From the NCBI RefSeq assembly GCF_000321225.1, contig NW_004450478.1, positions 1,768,073 to 1,832,072 of the forward strand: 64,000 nucleotides of DNA, read 5' to 3'. The position numbers and the translations under genes are program-made. How positions within the stretch are numbered: position 1 is the stretch's first letter; every line of letters starts with the position of its first letter. This stretch comes from Odobenus rosmarus divergens. Taxonomy: Eukaryota > Chordata > Mammalia > Carnivora > Odobenidae. Shown one piece after another: positions 55,306 through 64,000 of the stretch. The notes under the pieces were generated by a model. The model ran no database searches and was not told the origin of the DNA. It was given only the letters and a program-made list of their open reading frames with translations.

Positions 55306-56409
55306 AATCGGTACACTGGACTGAATCAAAGGGCCCTGATGTGTGAGAAAACATGTCTTACAGAGCTGAAGAAACATTTGCGGGGGCGGCGGGGGGGAGG
55401 GAGTATTTCTCATAGCACTTCACCTTGCCTACAGTAGTTGTTGCTCAAGAATCATTTTGCTCCAGGCAAAGTTCATTCAAATAGAATACTGATAAAGATC
55501 AAAGTTCTTTATTCAGCTTAATAGTCTTAGAGAGAGGACAGATTGGATCAGTTGAAATAATAAATGTACTCATAGAAACATGGTTATGACTGTAGAACAA
55601 AATACCAACTATGAGAAAGTTTAAGAGAACTAGTTATTCTTATGAGGCACACACATACATACACCGATTAATATAATGGAAGCTCTCCAAGTACAGCAGA
55701 AACTGGGGCCCTAGGTATAAATCATTATGAATGCTTCACAGAACTAAAGAACAGGGAGATTCTAGCTATTAGGATCAGAAAGGTTATTATCTGATTCATG
55801 AATGCTTTTAGTAATACACAAATGTATGTTTAAAAAAACTTGACATTTACTTAAGCCACACTTTTTGTCAGTCAGTTAAATTATTAAGAAGACTGCAGCT
55901 TTTAAGATGGCCACGGTTAAAAGGAATTTTCAAAAGATGACATGGAGATTATTAAGCAGGTTTTTTATTCTGTAACTTATGTGTTTGCAAAGTCTGCCTT
56001 TCTGTGTTGATTCTTTTATTCTGCTCACTATATAGCAGCTTAGCTTTTCTGTGGAAGCAGAAGGTACAACAATAAAGCAGTTCTCAAATACTTACATATA
56101 CAAGTGAAAGGTACTCCTCCCACTCCCCAAGTTCATCTCCCTAGTCAAGGACACCGAAGGATGCTTCTCAGGAAAAATATATTTCCCAAGGCAGAGGAAA
56201 GTGATTTCACTTTCAAATAATGCCTTTATATGCTTAAAACCCTGAAAATTCTGAAATTATTGCTTTCCTAGAGCTGATGCTAAATGATGTGGAAGACTCA
56301 AATTGAGTAGTCTCTGCCCTCAAGGATCCTAACATTTATTAGAGGGGCAATGGGGCACTTTTGAAACTCCTTAGGTTCCATGACCTGAGAAAAGATCTGA
56401 GGAGGAATT
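55306..56409. other. Unique sequence, nothing recognised
   Basis: A G-rich run lies at 55381-55399 (GGGGGCGGCGGGGGGGAGGG). No gene or repeat family could be supported. Confidence 0.5.
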
Positions 56410-56550
56410 CTAGCTTCACTATTTAGAATGATTAAACTTAACATATCCCCAAATATCCAGCTTTGTTGCTTGTAAAATGGGATGATAATAATATCATTTT
56501 GTAAAACTTCTGAGGATTAAAAATGTCTAATATGTTCAAAACTTAATAGG
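56410..56550 (+). mobile_element. MIR SINE fragment
   Basis: GCTTCACTATTTAGAATGAT, AATATCCAGCTTTGTTGCTT, GTAAAATGGGATGATAATAA and CTTCTGAGGATTAAAAATGT follow MIR order. Confidence 0.65.
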
Positions 56551-57149
56551 TCAGATACACAACTCTTGACCCTCTTTTCCATCAAAACAATTTGTCTTCC
56601 CCTCAGGCTTCCTCAACTTATTAAATAGCACTTTCTTCCACTCAATTTCTCAACACAGAAATGGAGGACTCATTCTTGATTCCTCTTTCCCTCATGCCTA
56701 CATTCAGCACATGAGCAAGTCACTTCAATGAGGTCCACATCTGACCTCTGCTTACCATCTCCCATTCTCTCTCCAAGACAACTCAATAGTTTCCTAAGGT
56801 TCTCTCTGCCTGTACCCTTTCCCCCACTTTCATCTCAAACAGGACAGCCAGAGTGATTTTTGAAATGCACATAATAGGGGCGCCTGGGTGGCTCAGTCGG
56901 TTAAGCATCTGCCTTGGGCTCAGGTCATGATCCCAAGGGTCCTGGGATTGAGCTCCACAACAGGTTCCCTGCTCAGCGGGGAGTCTGCTTCTCCCTCTCC
57001 CTCAGTGTGCTCGAGTTCTCTCTCTCTCTCTCAAATAAATAAATAAAGCTTTGAAATGCACATAATAGATCATGTCATCCTCTTTGTGATTCTCATAAAG
57101 ACATTTGATTTTTACTCCTCAGCACCTATTCTGCTTAACAATCTAATAC
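56551..57149 (+). mobile_element. L2 LINE, split by a Can-SINE
   Basis: ACAGAAATGGAGGACTCATT, CTTGATTCCTCTTTCCCTCA, TTCAGCACATGAGCAAGTCA, CAGGACAGCCAGAGTGATTT, and after the SINE, ATAGATCATGTCATCCTCTT and ACTCCTCAGCACC are L2 3'-ORF2 blocks in order. The Can-SINE sits in GTGATTTTTGAAATGCACAT. Confidence 0.7.
56878..57049 (+). mobile_element. Young Can-SINE with perfect 19-bp TSD
   Basis: Head GGGGCGCCTGGGTGGCTCAG at 56878, CAGCGGGGAGTCTGCTTCTC, CT-rich part, and a tail CAAATAAATAAATAAAGC with no long A run. TTTGAAATGCACATAATAG stands at 56859-56877 and exactly at 57050-57068. It is the best preserved insertion here. Confidence 0.98.
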
Positions 57150-57340
57150 AGTGACTCCAAGTACATACTGGAATAAGACAGAGTTGGAACCTGCAGGCCA
57201 CTTACTTCTCTCGTTTTTCCGTAGTTCAGTTTTCAAATCTATTAAAATGGGGATGAAGGTATTCGGGGAGGATATGAAATAGTACATGAAAAGTCCATAA
57301 CACAGTGTCTAGCATATAGTAGACTCAAAAAAGTTATCTG
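57150..57340 (+). mobile_element. MIR SINE
   Basis: CAAGTACATACTGGAATAAG, GAGTTGGAACCTGCAGGCCA, CCGTAGTTCAGTTTTCAAAT, CTATTAAAATGGGGATGAAG, CATAACACAGTGTCTAGCAT and ATAGTAGACTCAAAAA follow the MIR order to its end. Confidence 0.8.
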
Positions 57341-58703
57341 CTTATTACTGCATCTCGAATGATTGGTTCTAGACCGTGGTCCTTTGATTCCTTGGAAGAT
57401 CCTCCAACTTTTAACTTTCTCTCTGATAGTTGCTGCCATCCTGTTCATACTCACTGTCTGCCCTGGTTAGCAACCTCATTCTCTACTTCTCAGGCCATCT
57501 GAGATAAAGCAAATGCTTTGGAACAAACTGGAACCATTATTCCATTTCTCTATAAAACCACTGTTTATGTTCTTATGAAATTTGGTTTCTATTTTTTTTG
57601 GTACATTTTGTTGCTGCACATTTTAAGAAGTGTAATAAAACCAGAAAAGGCAAAGAACGCACATGTTTGAGGTCGATAATGGCAAAAGAAAAGTGGGCTG
57701 CTGAATCCCCTGGTCTGACTCAGAGTGGCCATTCTTAGGTTCCAGTGGTTCAAACTGGGTTTCTAATTTCAGTCCTCCTGAACATGGGGTTTTCTTGTCG
57801 GACTTTTCTTGAGTCTTTTTTTCCTCCTTCAATTTAACCCTGCTTCTAACGTCAGTCAAGCGATCATGCTACTCTTGTTCTCTGTAGGCACAAGGTTCCC
57901 TCTGCTTTGAGAAGCACAGCCTTTAGACTTCAGGCCAAGCAGAACTCTGGTTATTCTAGACATTCTATGTAGTGTCTTTCTCCCCCACCCTTCCCTCCCA
58001 ACCCAATTTTTCCTCTGAGTCTCTTGGATTCACCAATTATTTTTTTTTATTATACATGTTTTCTACTTTTTCCTAATACCTGGATCATAAGTATTCTATT
58101 TAATATGTAGCTCTTTATAGGTTGGAATAAATTAATGTTTGTAGCATGCCTTTACCCAGGTTAAGGATCATAGTATGTTACTGTACAAATGATGCACAGA
58201 TGAGTCATTTCATTTCCTTAGATCCTGAATGGAACCAGGCTTTTCACTGCTAGTGGCTTTATGGGTCCTACTGTTCCCTCTATGCTGCTAGCTGGTCACC
58301 AAAAATTCTGTCCCTCTTATGGCTTGTGACACAGTTACACTACACACCAGTCTTTCTTATAGTTATTTATGATTATCCTGGTAGTAAAATGCAATGTGTG
58401 TACACATGATGTGTTTTCTTTTCTAGTTAAGTCTTTTAAGAATAGGATATGCTTCCTACACACTTTCTTTCCTGTTTTGCCAGCTGGACGCAGAGGAGAA
58501 TGGGGTTCTAGAAAACAGAAACTCCCAATATGAGGAAAAGTCTTAGTCCCTGAATTATTAAGTATGGAGGAGTTGCTGAGAAATAAATTCACATATTTGA
58601 GGCATTTTATATTTTGGGTCTATTTTATACAGCACTTAATGTCATCTTAACACAAGGCATTGGCATTCTGATTCTTGATGCTTTGTCAGAAATCTGTTTT
58701 TCG
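57341..58703. other. Unique sequence, nothing recognised
   Basis: No gene or repeat family could be supported. Confidence 0.5.
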
Positions 58704-58750
58704 TCCTTCCTTCCTTCCCTGCTTCCTTCCTTCTTTCCTTTCTTCCTTCT
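58704..58750. repeat. (CCTT)n microsatellite, interrupted
   Basis: TCCTTCCTTCCTTCCCTGCT and continuation. It abuts the ERV-like LTR that follows. Confidence 0.92.
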
Positions 58751-59242
58751 GAGTAAGGGAGCAGGTGAGGCTAGGTAGGGAGAGATAGATGTGGGCTATG
58801 CAACCAGGCTCACAGAAATCCCAGAGGTGGAAAAATGTTACACATAAGATATTAACCAGAGAAAAGGGAACACCTTGTTTGTGCTCATATTTACAGTAAC
58901 ATCTTGTTTGTTCTCATGATATTTACAAGAACACCTTGTTTGTTCTCATGACAGTTATAAGTCCACCATGTTTGTTCTAAATATAGACAGGATATTCTCA
59001 TGATATTAAAAAAAAAAAAAAAAAAAAATCCACCATGATATTGACATGAAAGTTACCAAGTTCCCCGGTCAGTTTTCTATGTAAGACTGACCGTAAAACC
59101 TTCAATGGCAACCCATTTGGGATCTCTTACTCAAAAGTTTTCCTTTTTTGTTCCCACCTTCACTTAATAAACTTCCACTTTACTTCGTTCTTAGAGTCCT
59201 TGAGATTCATTTTTCTACTCCAAGAGACAAGAACCCTGCAAC
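58751..59242 (+). mobile_element. ERV1-like solo LTR with U3 tandem repeats
   Basis: The right part has a poly(A) signal AATAAA (59166-59171) within a CACTTAATAAACTTCCACTT context and an R/U5-like end (GAGACAAGAACCCTGCA). The U3-like part holds about four tandem copies of a 29-32-bp unit (starts near 58869, 58898, 58930 and 58962) carrying CTTGTTTGTTCTCATG. A poly(A) run (about 59008-59029) lies between repeats and promoter region. Limits, especially the left one, are approximate. No retroviral genes adjoin it. Confidence 0.6.
58869..58990. repeat. Tandem 29-32-bp repeats in the LTR U3
   Basis: Units share (A)ACACCTTGTTTGT(T/G)CTCAT and a TATTTACA-type spacer. Starts near 58869, 58898, 58930 and 58962, the last unit diverged. 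The position upstream of the poly(A) signal is that of LTR enhancer repeats. Confidence 0.85.
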
Positions 59243-59370
59243 GCTTTTCTTTCTTTTCCTCCTCCCTTCCTTCTTTCTGTTTCTCTCTTCCTCCTCCTCT
59301 TCTTTTCTCTCCTTTTTCTTCTTCCTTTCTCTTGTGCTTCTCCCTCCCTTTTTCTCTATCCCTTTTTCTC
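59243..59370. repeat. Pyrimidine-rich low-complexity tract
   Basis: Nearly all C/T, TTTC- and CCTCC-rich, directly after the LTR. The frames of 87 and 78 codons here are low-complexity artefacts. Confidence 0.9.
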
Positions 59371-59929
59371 TCAGGCCTTTTAAGATCTTCCCAGTGTTCC
59401 CACTACTCTGAAACTTCAGTATGGTACGCTTGGTAAGGTTTTAATCTTTATGCAGAGAACTCTGGATTTTGTTCAAACTGAAAATTTATTTTTTTCATTT
59501 CTAGAAAACTAACTTGAATTATTTCTAGTTTAATATCCTTTTTTTCTTTCCTTTGGAAATCCTAACCAACCTCCTGAACTGTGTTCTCTAATTTTCAGTT
59601 TTTTCTCCTGATGTCTATTTTTTTTCTACCTTTTTCTTTGCTTAGGAGATACTAATGATTCCTTGGTCCCTTTTACTCAAATTAGTTCTAGTAGTTTTTG
59701 TGTTTTGACAGCCAAGAAAACATAGCTAACAGAGGCAGCAGCGATGCAGGTATTCGCGTCAGAGTGCCTGTTTGTTTTTTTGTTTTTGTTTTCTTGTCCT
59801 ACTTCATGGAAAGAAGGAAATGCTTTCTCTAGGAATAGGCATTTTCTTTGTTTCCATGCGTATAGAAAATGCGTAAATCCTCAGCTGCTGCTTTATATTG
59901 CATATTGACTTCAACATGACCTGTTTCAG
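59371..59929. other. Unique sequence, nothing recognised
   Basis: No gene or repeat family could be supported. Confidence 0.5.
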
Positions 59930-60300
59930 TCAGGATAGGCCAGATGATACTTTAGTTATAAACAACCTGAGAAATACCAGAACCTCAAAGTAACACAGCT
60001 TTATTGCTTTTTCCCACATGTTCATCACAGGTTAGTAATGGCTTTGCTTATTGTGGTCACTCAAGGACTAAAAGGAAAAAGGATTTTTTTTTTTTTTTAA
60101 GGTCTGGAACTGTCACAGAGCACCCAGAGTCCTCACATCACAAATCTGTCCACAATGCATCGGCCAGATTTAGTCACACAGCCTCATCCAAACACAAAGG
60201 AGCAAAGAAACATAAATCTACAAGGTGCCCAGAAGGGGAAGAAACAAGAAGCAGTTGTTCAACAGCTCCAATGGCTACTACTTTAAATCATGGAAAAAGA
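59930..60300 (+). mobile_element. Unclassified ancient interspersed repeat
   Basis: GTCAGGATAGGCCAGATGAT, ATAAACAACCTGAGAAATAC, CTCAAAGTAACACAGCTTTA, CATGTTCATCACAGGTTAGT, GGCCAGATTTAGTCACACAG and GTGCCCAGAAGGGGAAGAAA match the order of a common mammalian repeat I cannot name with certainty. A T14 run interrupts it near 60085-60099. The 143-codon frame 60004-60435 lies here and is not a gene. Confidence 0.5.
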
Positions 60301-60317
60301 TACATTGAAATAGAATA

Positions 60318-60400
60318 TGTATCTATATCCATCTATCTACCCACCAACCTATCTGGCTATGTATCGGTCTACCATCTATCTAGCTACCTAATCTATCATG
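60318..60400. repeat. Degenerate (TATC)n stretch
   Basis: Repeats of ATCTATC, CTACC and similar, interrupted. Confidence 0.8.
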
Positions 60401-61029
60401 TGTCAGGGACCCAAGTACACTGGCTTATTCAGTAGATACAAGTATGTCTGTATTTGATTTTCTGTGTCTGTTTGCTAGCATCCAGAAGGCCACTGGTGAT
60501 TTTAGATTCTTATCTGTAGAAAGAAGAAACATTGACTATAATCATCAGCTGCCTTTCTAACACCTTCTAAGAAAAACTCTGTGCTATGTTGCAGTTAAGA
60601 GGTGATAAGATTTCTTAATCATGATCCAAACTGTCTTTAACAAGTTTCAACACAAACTATAAATAGCCACGCAATACCATCTGTTTCACATATTTTGGTG
60701 TTGGTGATTTATGAGGGAAAAAGTCCCTTAAAGTTGCCAACCTGAAGCTCTTCAGAACTGTCTACTGGCCCTTGAAACCTGTGCTAGAGTATCTTTTGCT
60801 TCTGCCACGATCTCCATAAACCAATCAGCATTATCTATGCATAAATGAGATTCAACATAAGCTTTATTTTTAAGAAGCAAATGAACACAACTTTACTAAT
60901 TGGGTCTAAATATCAGCACTGACTTTTATCTGCTGTTACAACCTTCAGTCTTTATGTCTCCATATGGGAGTATAAACAGAAGTAAAAATCTCCTTTACAA
61001 ACAGGTCATCTTTCAAAATGTTGCCCAAC
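60401..61029. other. Unique sequence, nothing recognised
   Basis: No gene or repeat family could be supported. Confidence 0.5.
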
Positions 61030-61389
61030 CCCATCAGCTTTATTGAGGTATAATTGACAAATAAAAATTGCAACATATTCAAAGTGGATAAGATAATTTG
61101 ATATACACATACATTGTAAAAGAATTCCCATAACCAAGTTAATTAACATATCCATTATCTCATACAGTTACTTTTTTTTGTTATTTTTTGTTTTGGGGGG
61201 TGAGAATGCTTATCTCCTAGCAAATTTCAGTTATACAATACAGTCTTACCAACTATAGTCATGGTGCTACATATTAGATCCTCAGAACCATTCATCTTAC
61301 AACTGAAAGTTGTACCCTTTTACTGACTTCTCCCCATTCCCCCTGACTTTCAACCCCCTAGCCCCAGGCAACTGCCACTCTACCTAACC

Positions 61390-61474
61390 TACCTTCCTTC
61401 CTTCCTTCCTTCCTCCCTCCCTCCCTCCCTCCCTTCCTTCCTTGCTTCCTTCCTTCCTTCCTTCCTTCCTTTCT
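61390..61474. repeat. (CCTT)n/(CCCT)n microsatellite inside L1
   Basis: TTCC and CCCT units over about 85 bp with one G interruption (CCTTGCTT). It produces the K/E/G/R-rich minus-strand frame 61358-61567. Confidence 0.95.
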
Positions 61475-61657
61475 CTTTAGATCCCATATATAAGAGAGTC
61501 CATGCAGTATTTGTCTTCTTCTGTCTGGCTTATTTCGTTCAACATAATGTCCTCCAGGGTCATCCATGTTGTCACAAATAGCAGGATTTCCTTCTTTATT
61601 AAAACTGATTATATATATTTTATTATATTTTTATTTTATTTATATTATATATTATAA

Positions 61658-61791
61658 ATATATATTAAATATATATCCATACTGTTAGGTCTGTACTGTC
61701 GGGAACCTATATTTAATATATATTAAATATATATCCATACTGTTAGGTCTGTACTGTCGGGAACCTATATTTAATATATATTAAATATATA
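61658..61791. repeat. 58-bp tandem duplication (about 2.3 copies)
   Basis: A unit made of an AT part and a non-AT core (about 32 bases, starting CCATACTGTTAGGTCTGTAC) starts its core at 61677 and again at 61735, period 58. A third AT part follows and diverges. The core copies are identical where I compared them. Confidence 0.9.
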
Positions 61792-61837
61792 TTTATAATA
61801 TAATAATTTTTATATATTTAATTTAATATATATTTAA

Positions 61838-61917
61838 TACTCCCATGTTCATTGCAGCATTACCTAGTATATGTTATATTATATTATATATATAATGCTG
61901 CAATGAACATGGGAGTA
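61838..61917. repeat. Perfect 25-bp inverted repeat around an AT spacer
   Basis: 61838-61862 is the exact reverse complement of 61893-61917, around a 30-bp AT-rich spacer (61863-61892). The right arm is normal antisense L1 ORF2 sequence. The left arm is therefore an inverted duplicate of it. Confidence 0.95.
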
Positions 61918-62280
61918 CAGGTACACCTTTGAGATATATTTGGATCTATGCCCAGAAACGGAATTGCTAGATCATATGGTGCTTCTATTTTTAATTTCTT
62001 GAGGAACTTCCATACTGTTTTCCACAGTGGTATTGAGTTATATGAGTTCCTTATATATTTTGCATATTAAACCTTCATGAGATATATGGTTTACAAATAC
62101 TTTCTCCCATTCCATAGGTTGCCTTTTCATTTTGTTGATGGATTTTTTTTGCTGTGCAGGAGCTTTTTAGTTTGATGTTGCCCCAGTTGTTTATTTTGCT
62201 TTTGTTGCCATTGCTTGTAATATCAAATCCAAAAATTTATCACCTAGCAAGGTGTTTTATATATATGCTCGTTGTGTAGA

Positions 62281-63094
62281 AAATGGAAATGAACTTTCCC
62301 ATATACGTTATATTATAATTTGGTGGTTAGATTCCCAGATTTATCATAAAAACTCTCTTCCTTCTCTCCGTTCTATTATCCCCATCCAGATCCGACTTTA
62401 TCTTCTTTGCTAGCTTTGACTGCGTTAGTGAGATTCTGAAGCATCAAATAAAATGAGGTCAGGAGGGGAAGAGTGAGAGACAGCTGTGTTTACGTGGCCG
62501 GAGTATCGCACTGGAGGATGGGATTGTAGTGGTAATGCAGCAAAAGTAGTGGGTATAAGGGAGTCCTACATGCCTGTCTGGCACAGCCTTTCCTGTAAGA
62601 GTCCTCAAGTTTGGCTCGTGTACACTGAGGATTACCTAACAGTGTCATGGACCTTGGCAGATAATATTCATTCTCCTGATATTTCTCTATTTTATCTCCT
62701 TGTCTAGATTCGAATCCTGTTATCACATCTCAACCTGTCCTATGCATAACAGCAGGAGACACCCCATGTGCTAGGAATAGCAACACATAATACTTTGATT
62801 TAGAGAAGGGAGTTTTTTCTTTATTTTTAAAATTTCAATTTGATTTAGTTTTGTATCAGCTTGATTTAGTATTGGATCAATACAATAAGATGGTCTGACT
62901 TTCAAAAGGAAGAGAGGGCTTTTATAGTAAACATTTCCCTTTCATTCTTGTTGCCCTGCCAACAAGTTCCCTTCTCCAAAATTAACAAATATTGAACATT
63001 TTTTGTGTATCTTTACAGAGATATGTTATACATATACAAGTAAATGCGTATCTATTTATCTATCATCTAACTATCTTTCTTTTATTATATGCAT
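62281..63094. other. Unique sequence, nothing recognised
   Basis: No gene or repeat family could be supported. Confidence 0.5.
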
Positions 63095-63370
63095 TTTCTT
63101 TGCATTGCCTTTTCACTTAGCATTATATATTGGAGATCATTACATGTTAACTACATAATGAGTTTCTTAATTCTTTTTTTTATAACTGTCAGGTAGTCTG
63201 TTTTCTGGATGTACGTGATTTTTTTCACCACTACTCTATTATTGAGTAATTAGATTGTTTTCAGTATTTTGCTATTACTAACAAAAATTATGTAGTAACT
63301 TCATAAACATTATTTAGAGCATATCTGGAAGAAACACACATGGGTAAATTCCAAAATATATCCAGGACCC
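63095..63370 (-). mobile_element. Old L1/HAL1-like fragment, antisense
   Basis: TTGCCTTTTCACTTAGCATT, TATTGGAGATCATTACATG, TTGTTTTCAGTATTTTGCTA and ATTCCAAAATATATCC fit the antisense pattern of an old L1/HAL1 tail. Weakly diverged landmarks only. Confidence 0.5.
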
Positions 63371-63644
63371 ATTCAAAGGGATCAGAGACATCCACCAGTA
63401 GCATTATACAGTGTAGATATCATATAGGCTTTGTTGGCAATAACTTAGAAACAGAGAAGCAGTACAGTTCATGCTGTCCCCCAAAGTCTCCTTTTTCCAT
63501 AACATGAGCTGGGTATTGAGGTTCTGAATGGGCGTTGGCTAAAGTTTCAGCAGATCGGGATCTACCTGGGGCAGGAGGCTAGATGCACTGCATAAGTGCT
63601 TCAGAGAGAGAACTCTGTATCCACGGCGTGAAGAGTATCTCAAG

Positions 63645-64000
63645 TGTAATACTGAATGTAAGTGGGGAGAGTGGCCATCCTGTCCTTGTTGCTGACATTA
63701 GAAAGGAAGTCTTTATCCTTCCATGGTTAGGTATGAAAAATTGTCAGAGTTCTGGGGGTTTGTTTGTTTGTTTAAGATTCCTTTGAACCGATTGAGAAAA
63801 TTATTTTCTATAGTTTGCCGGGAGTTTTTAAAAAGTCAATAATTGGTATTGAATTTTGTCAAATGCTTTTTTTCCCCCCACTACTGATATGATCATACAT
63901 TTTTTTCCTTTTATATTTGTGAACATGTTTGATACTCAATATCAAACCAATCTTGTATTACTAGAATAAACCCTAGTTACCACAATATAGTATTATAAAT
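63645..64000 (-). mobile_element. L1 ORF2 fragment, antisense, runs off the window
   Basis: ACTGAATGTAAGTGGGGAGA, GTGGCCATCCTGTCCTTGTT, GCTGACATTAGAAAGGAAGT, TTGAATTTTGTCAAATGCTT, TGATATGATCATACATTTTT and ATCTTGTATTACTAGAATAA are antisense ORF2 reverse-transcriptase-region blocks in order. It continues beyond base 64000. Confidence 0.8.

Larger units (their letters stand above)
61030..62280 (-). mobile_element. L1 LINE 3' part, antisense, internally rearranged
   Basis: Starts at the 3' end (CATCAGCTTTATTGAGGTAT), then 3' UTR (CCTAGCCCCAGGCAAC), a CCTT microsatellite, ORF2-tail sequence whose minus strand reads DDPGGHYVE (about 61540-61567), an AT-rich rearranged region (61600-61900), ORF2 again (TAATGCTGCAATGAACATGG, CTTGAGGAACTTCCATACTG), an internal gap near 62030, and CCATAGGTTGCCTTTTCATT to about 62280. 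Same general family as 12128-13540. Confidence 0.85.

Noticed and set aside
59148..59436. Phenylalanine/serine/leucine-rich frames
   Set aside because: They are translations of a pyrimidine-rich low-complexity tract following an LTR.
60004..60435. 143-codon frame, the longest in the window
   Set aside because: It lies across an ancient interspersed repeat, a T run and a degenerate TATC repeat. The product has an F-run from the T tract and resembles no protein.
61358..61567. Minus-strand K/E/G/R-rich frame
   Set aside because: It is the translation of a CCTT microsatellite next to an L1 ORF2 tail.

Overview
The window is low-GC nuclear DNA from a mammal of the order Carnivora. The diagnostic signal is at least 18 Can-SINE copies: a tRNA-Lys-like head, a CT-rich middle and an AATAAA-rich A tail. 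Nearly all are the non-canid, non-felid type, with the core GGTCCTGGGATCGAGCCC, and I see no dog SINEC_Cf copy and no felid-type copy. Together with carnivore-type L1 3' ends, this points to an arctoid caniform (bear, seal, mustelid or relative). The lineage is an inference from repeat consensus sequences recalled from memory; no search was run.

I found no protein-coding exon, tRNA, rRNA or snRNA gene that I can support. The many short open frames are chance frames or lie in L1, L2, LTR or SINE DNA. The window therefore reads as intergenic or deep intronic sequence. Three weak exon-like or ORF-like signals are recorded with low confidence (1541-1701, 19961-20113, 28571-28645), plus one CpG-richer unique patch (51450-51860).

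Layout. 1-4.5 kb: one old SINE, then unique sequence. 4.5-8.1 kb: an AT-rich inverted repeat at the end of an MLT1 LTR, an L2, a second MaLR-type LTR and a SINE. 9.5-13.5 kb: a MIR split by a SINE, a 1.9-kb sense L1 split by two SINEs, and an antisense L1 split by a SINE. 13.5-23 kb: mostly unique, with L2, MIR, CR1/L3-like and hAT MITE relics. 23-25 kb: an ancient L1-like block split by a carnivore L1. 26.5-27 kb: a SINE inserted into the tail of another SINE. 29.8-35.8 kb: MLT1, a long L2, an antisense L1, an ERV1-like LTR and a SINE. 36-44.5 kb: SINEs, MIRs and a cluster of MLT1 LTRs, two of them nested in opposite orientation. 46-51 kb: an L1 3' end, an MLT1-like LTR and three MIRs in 0.8 kb. 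52-57 kb: four young SINEs, MIRs and a split L2. 58.7-59.3 kb: an ERV1-like LTR with tandem U3 repeats. 61-64 kb: antisense L1 sequence carrying a CCTT microsatellite, a 58-bp tandem duplication and a perfect 25-bp inverted repeat, then L1 running off the window end.

Nothing here looks like an undescribed biological system. The most informative observations are structural: two AT-rich inverted duplications at the edges of repeats, a nested SINE pair with two nested target-site duplications (TSDs), a tailless SINE, an A-tail-only insertion and an enhancer-like repeat array in an LTR. Repeat boundaries without TSDs are approximate to about 10-30 bases, and subfamily names are from memory.
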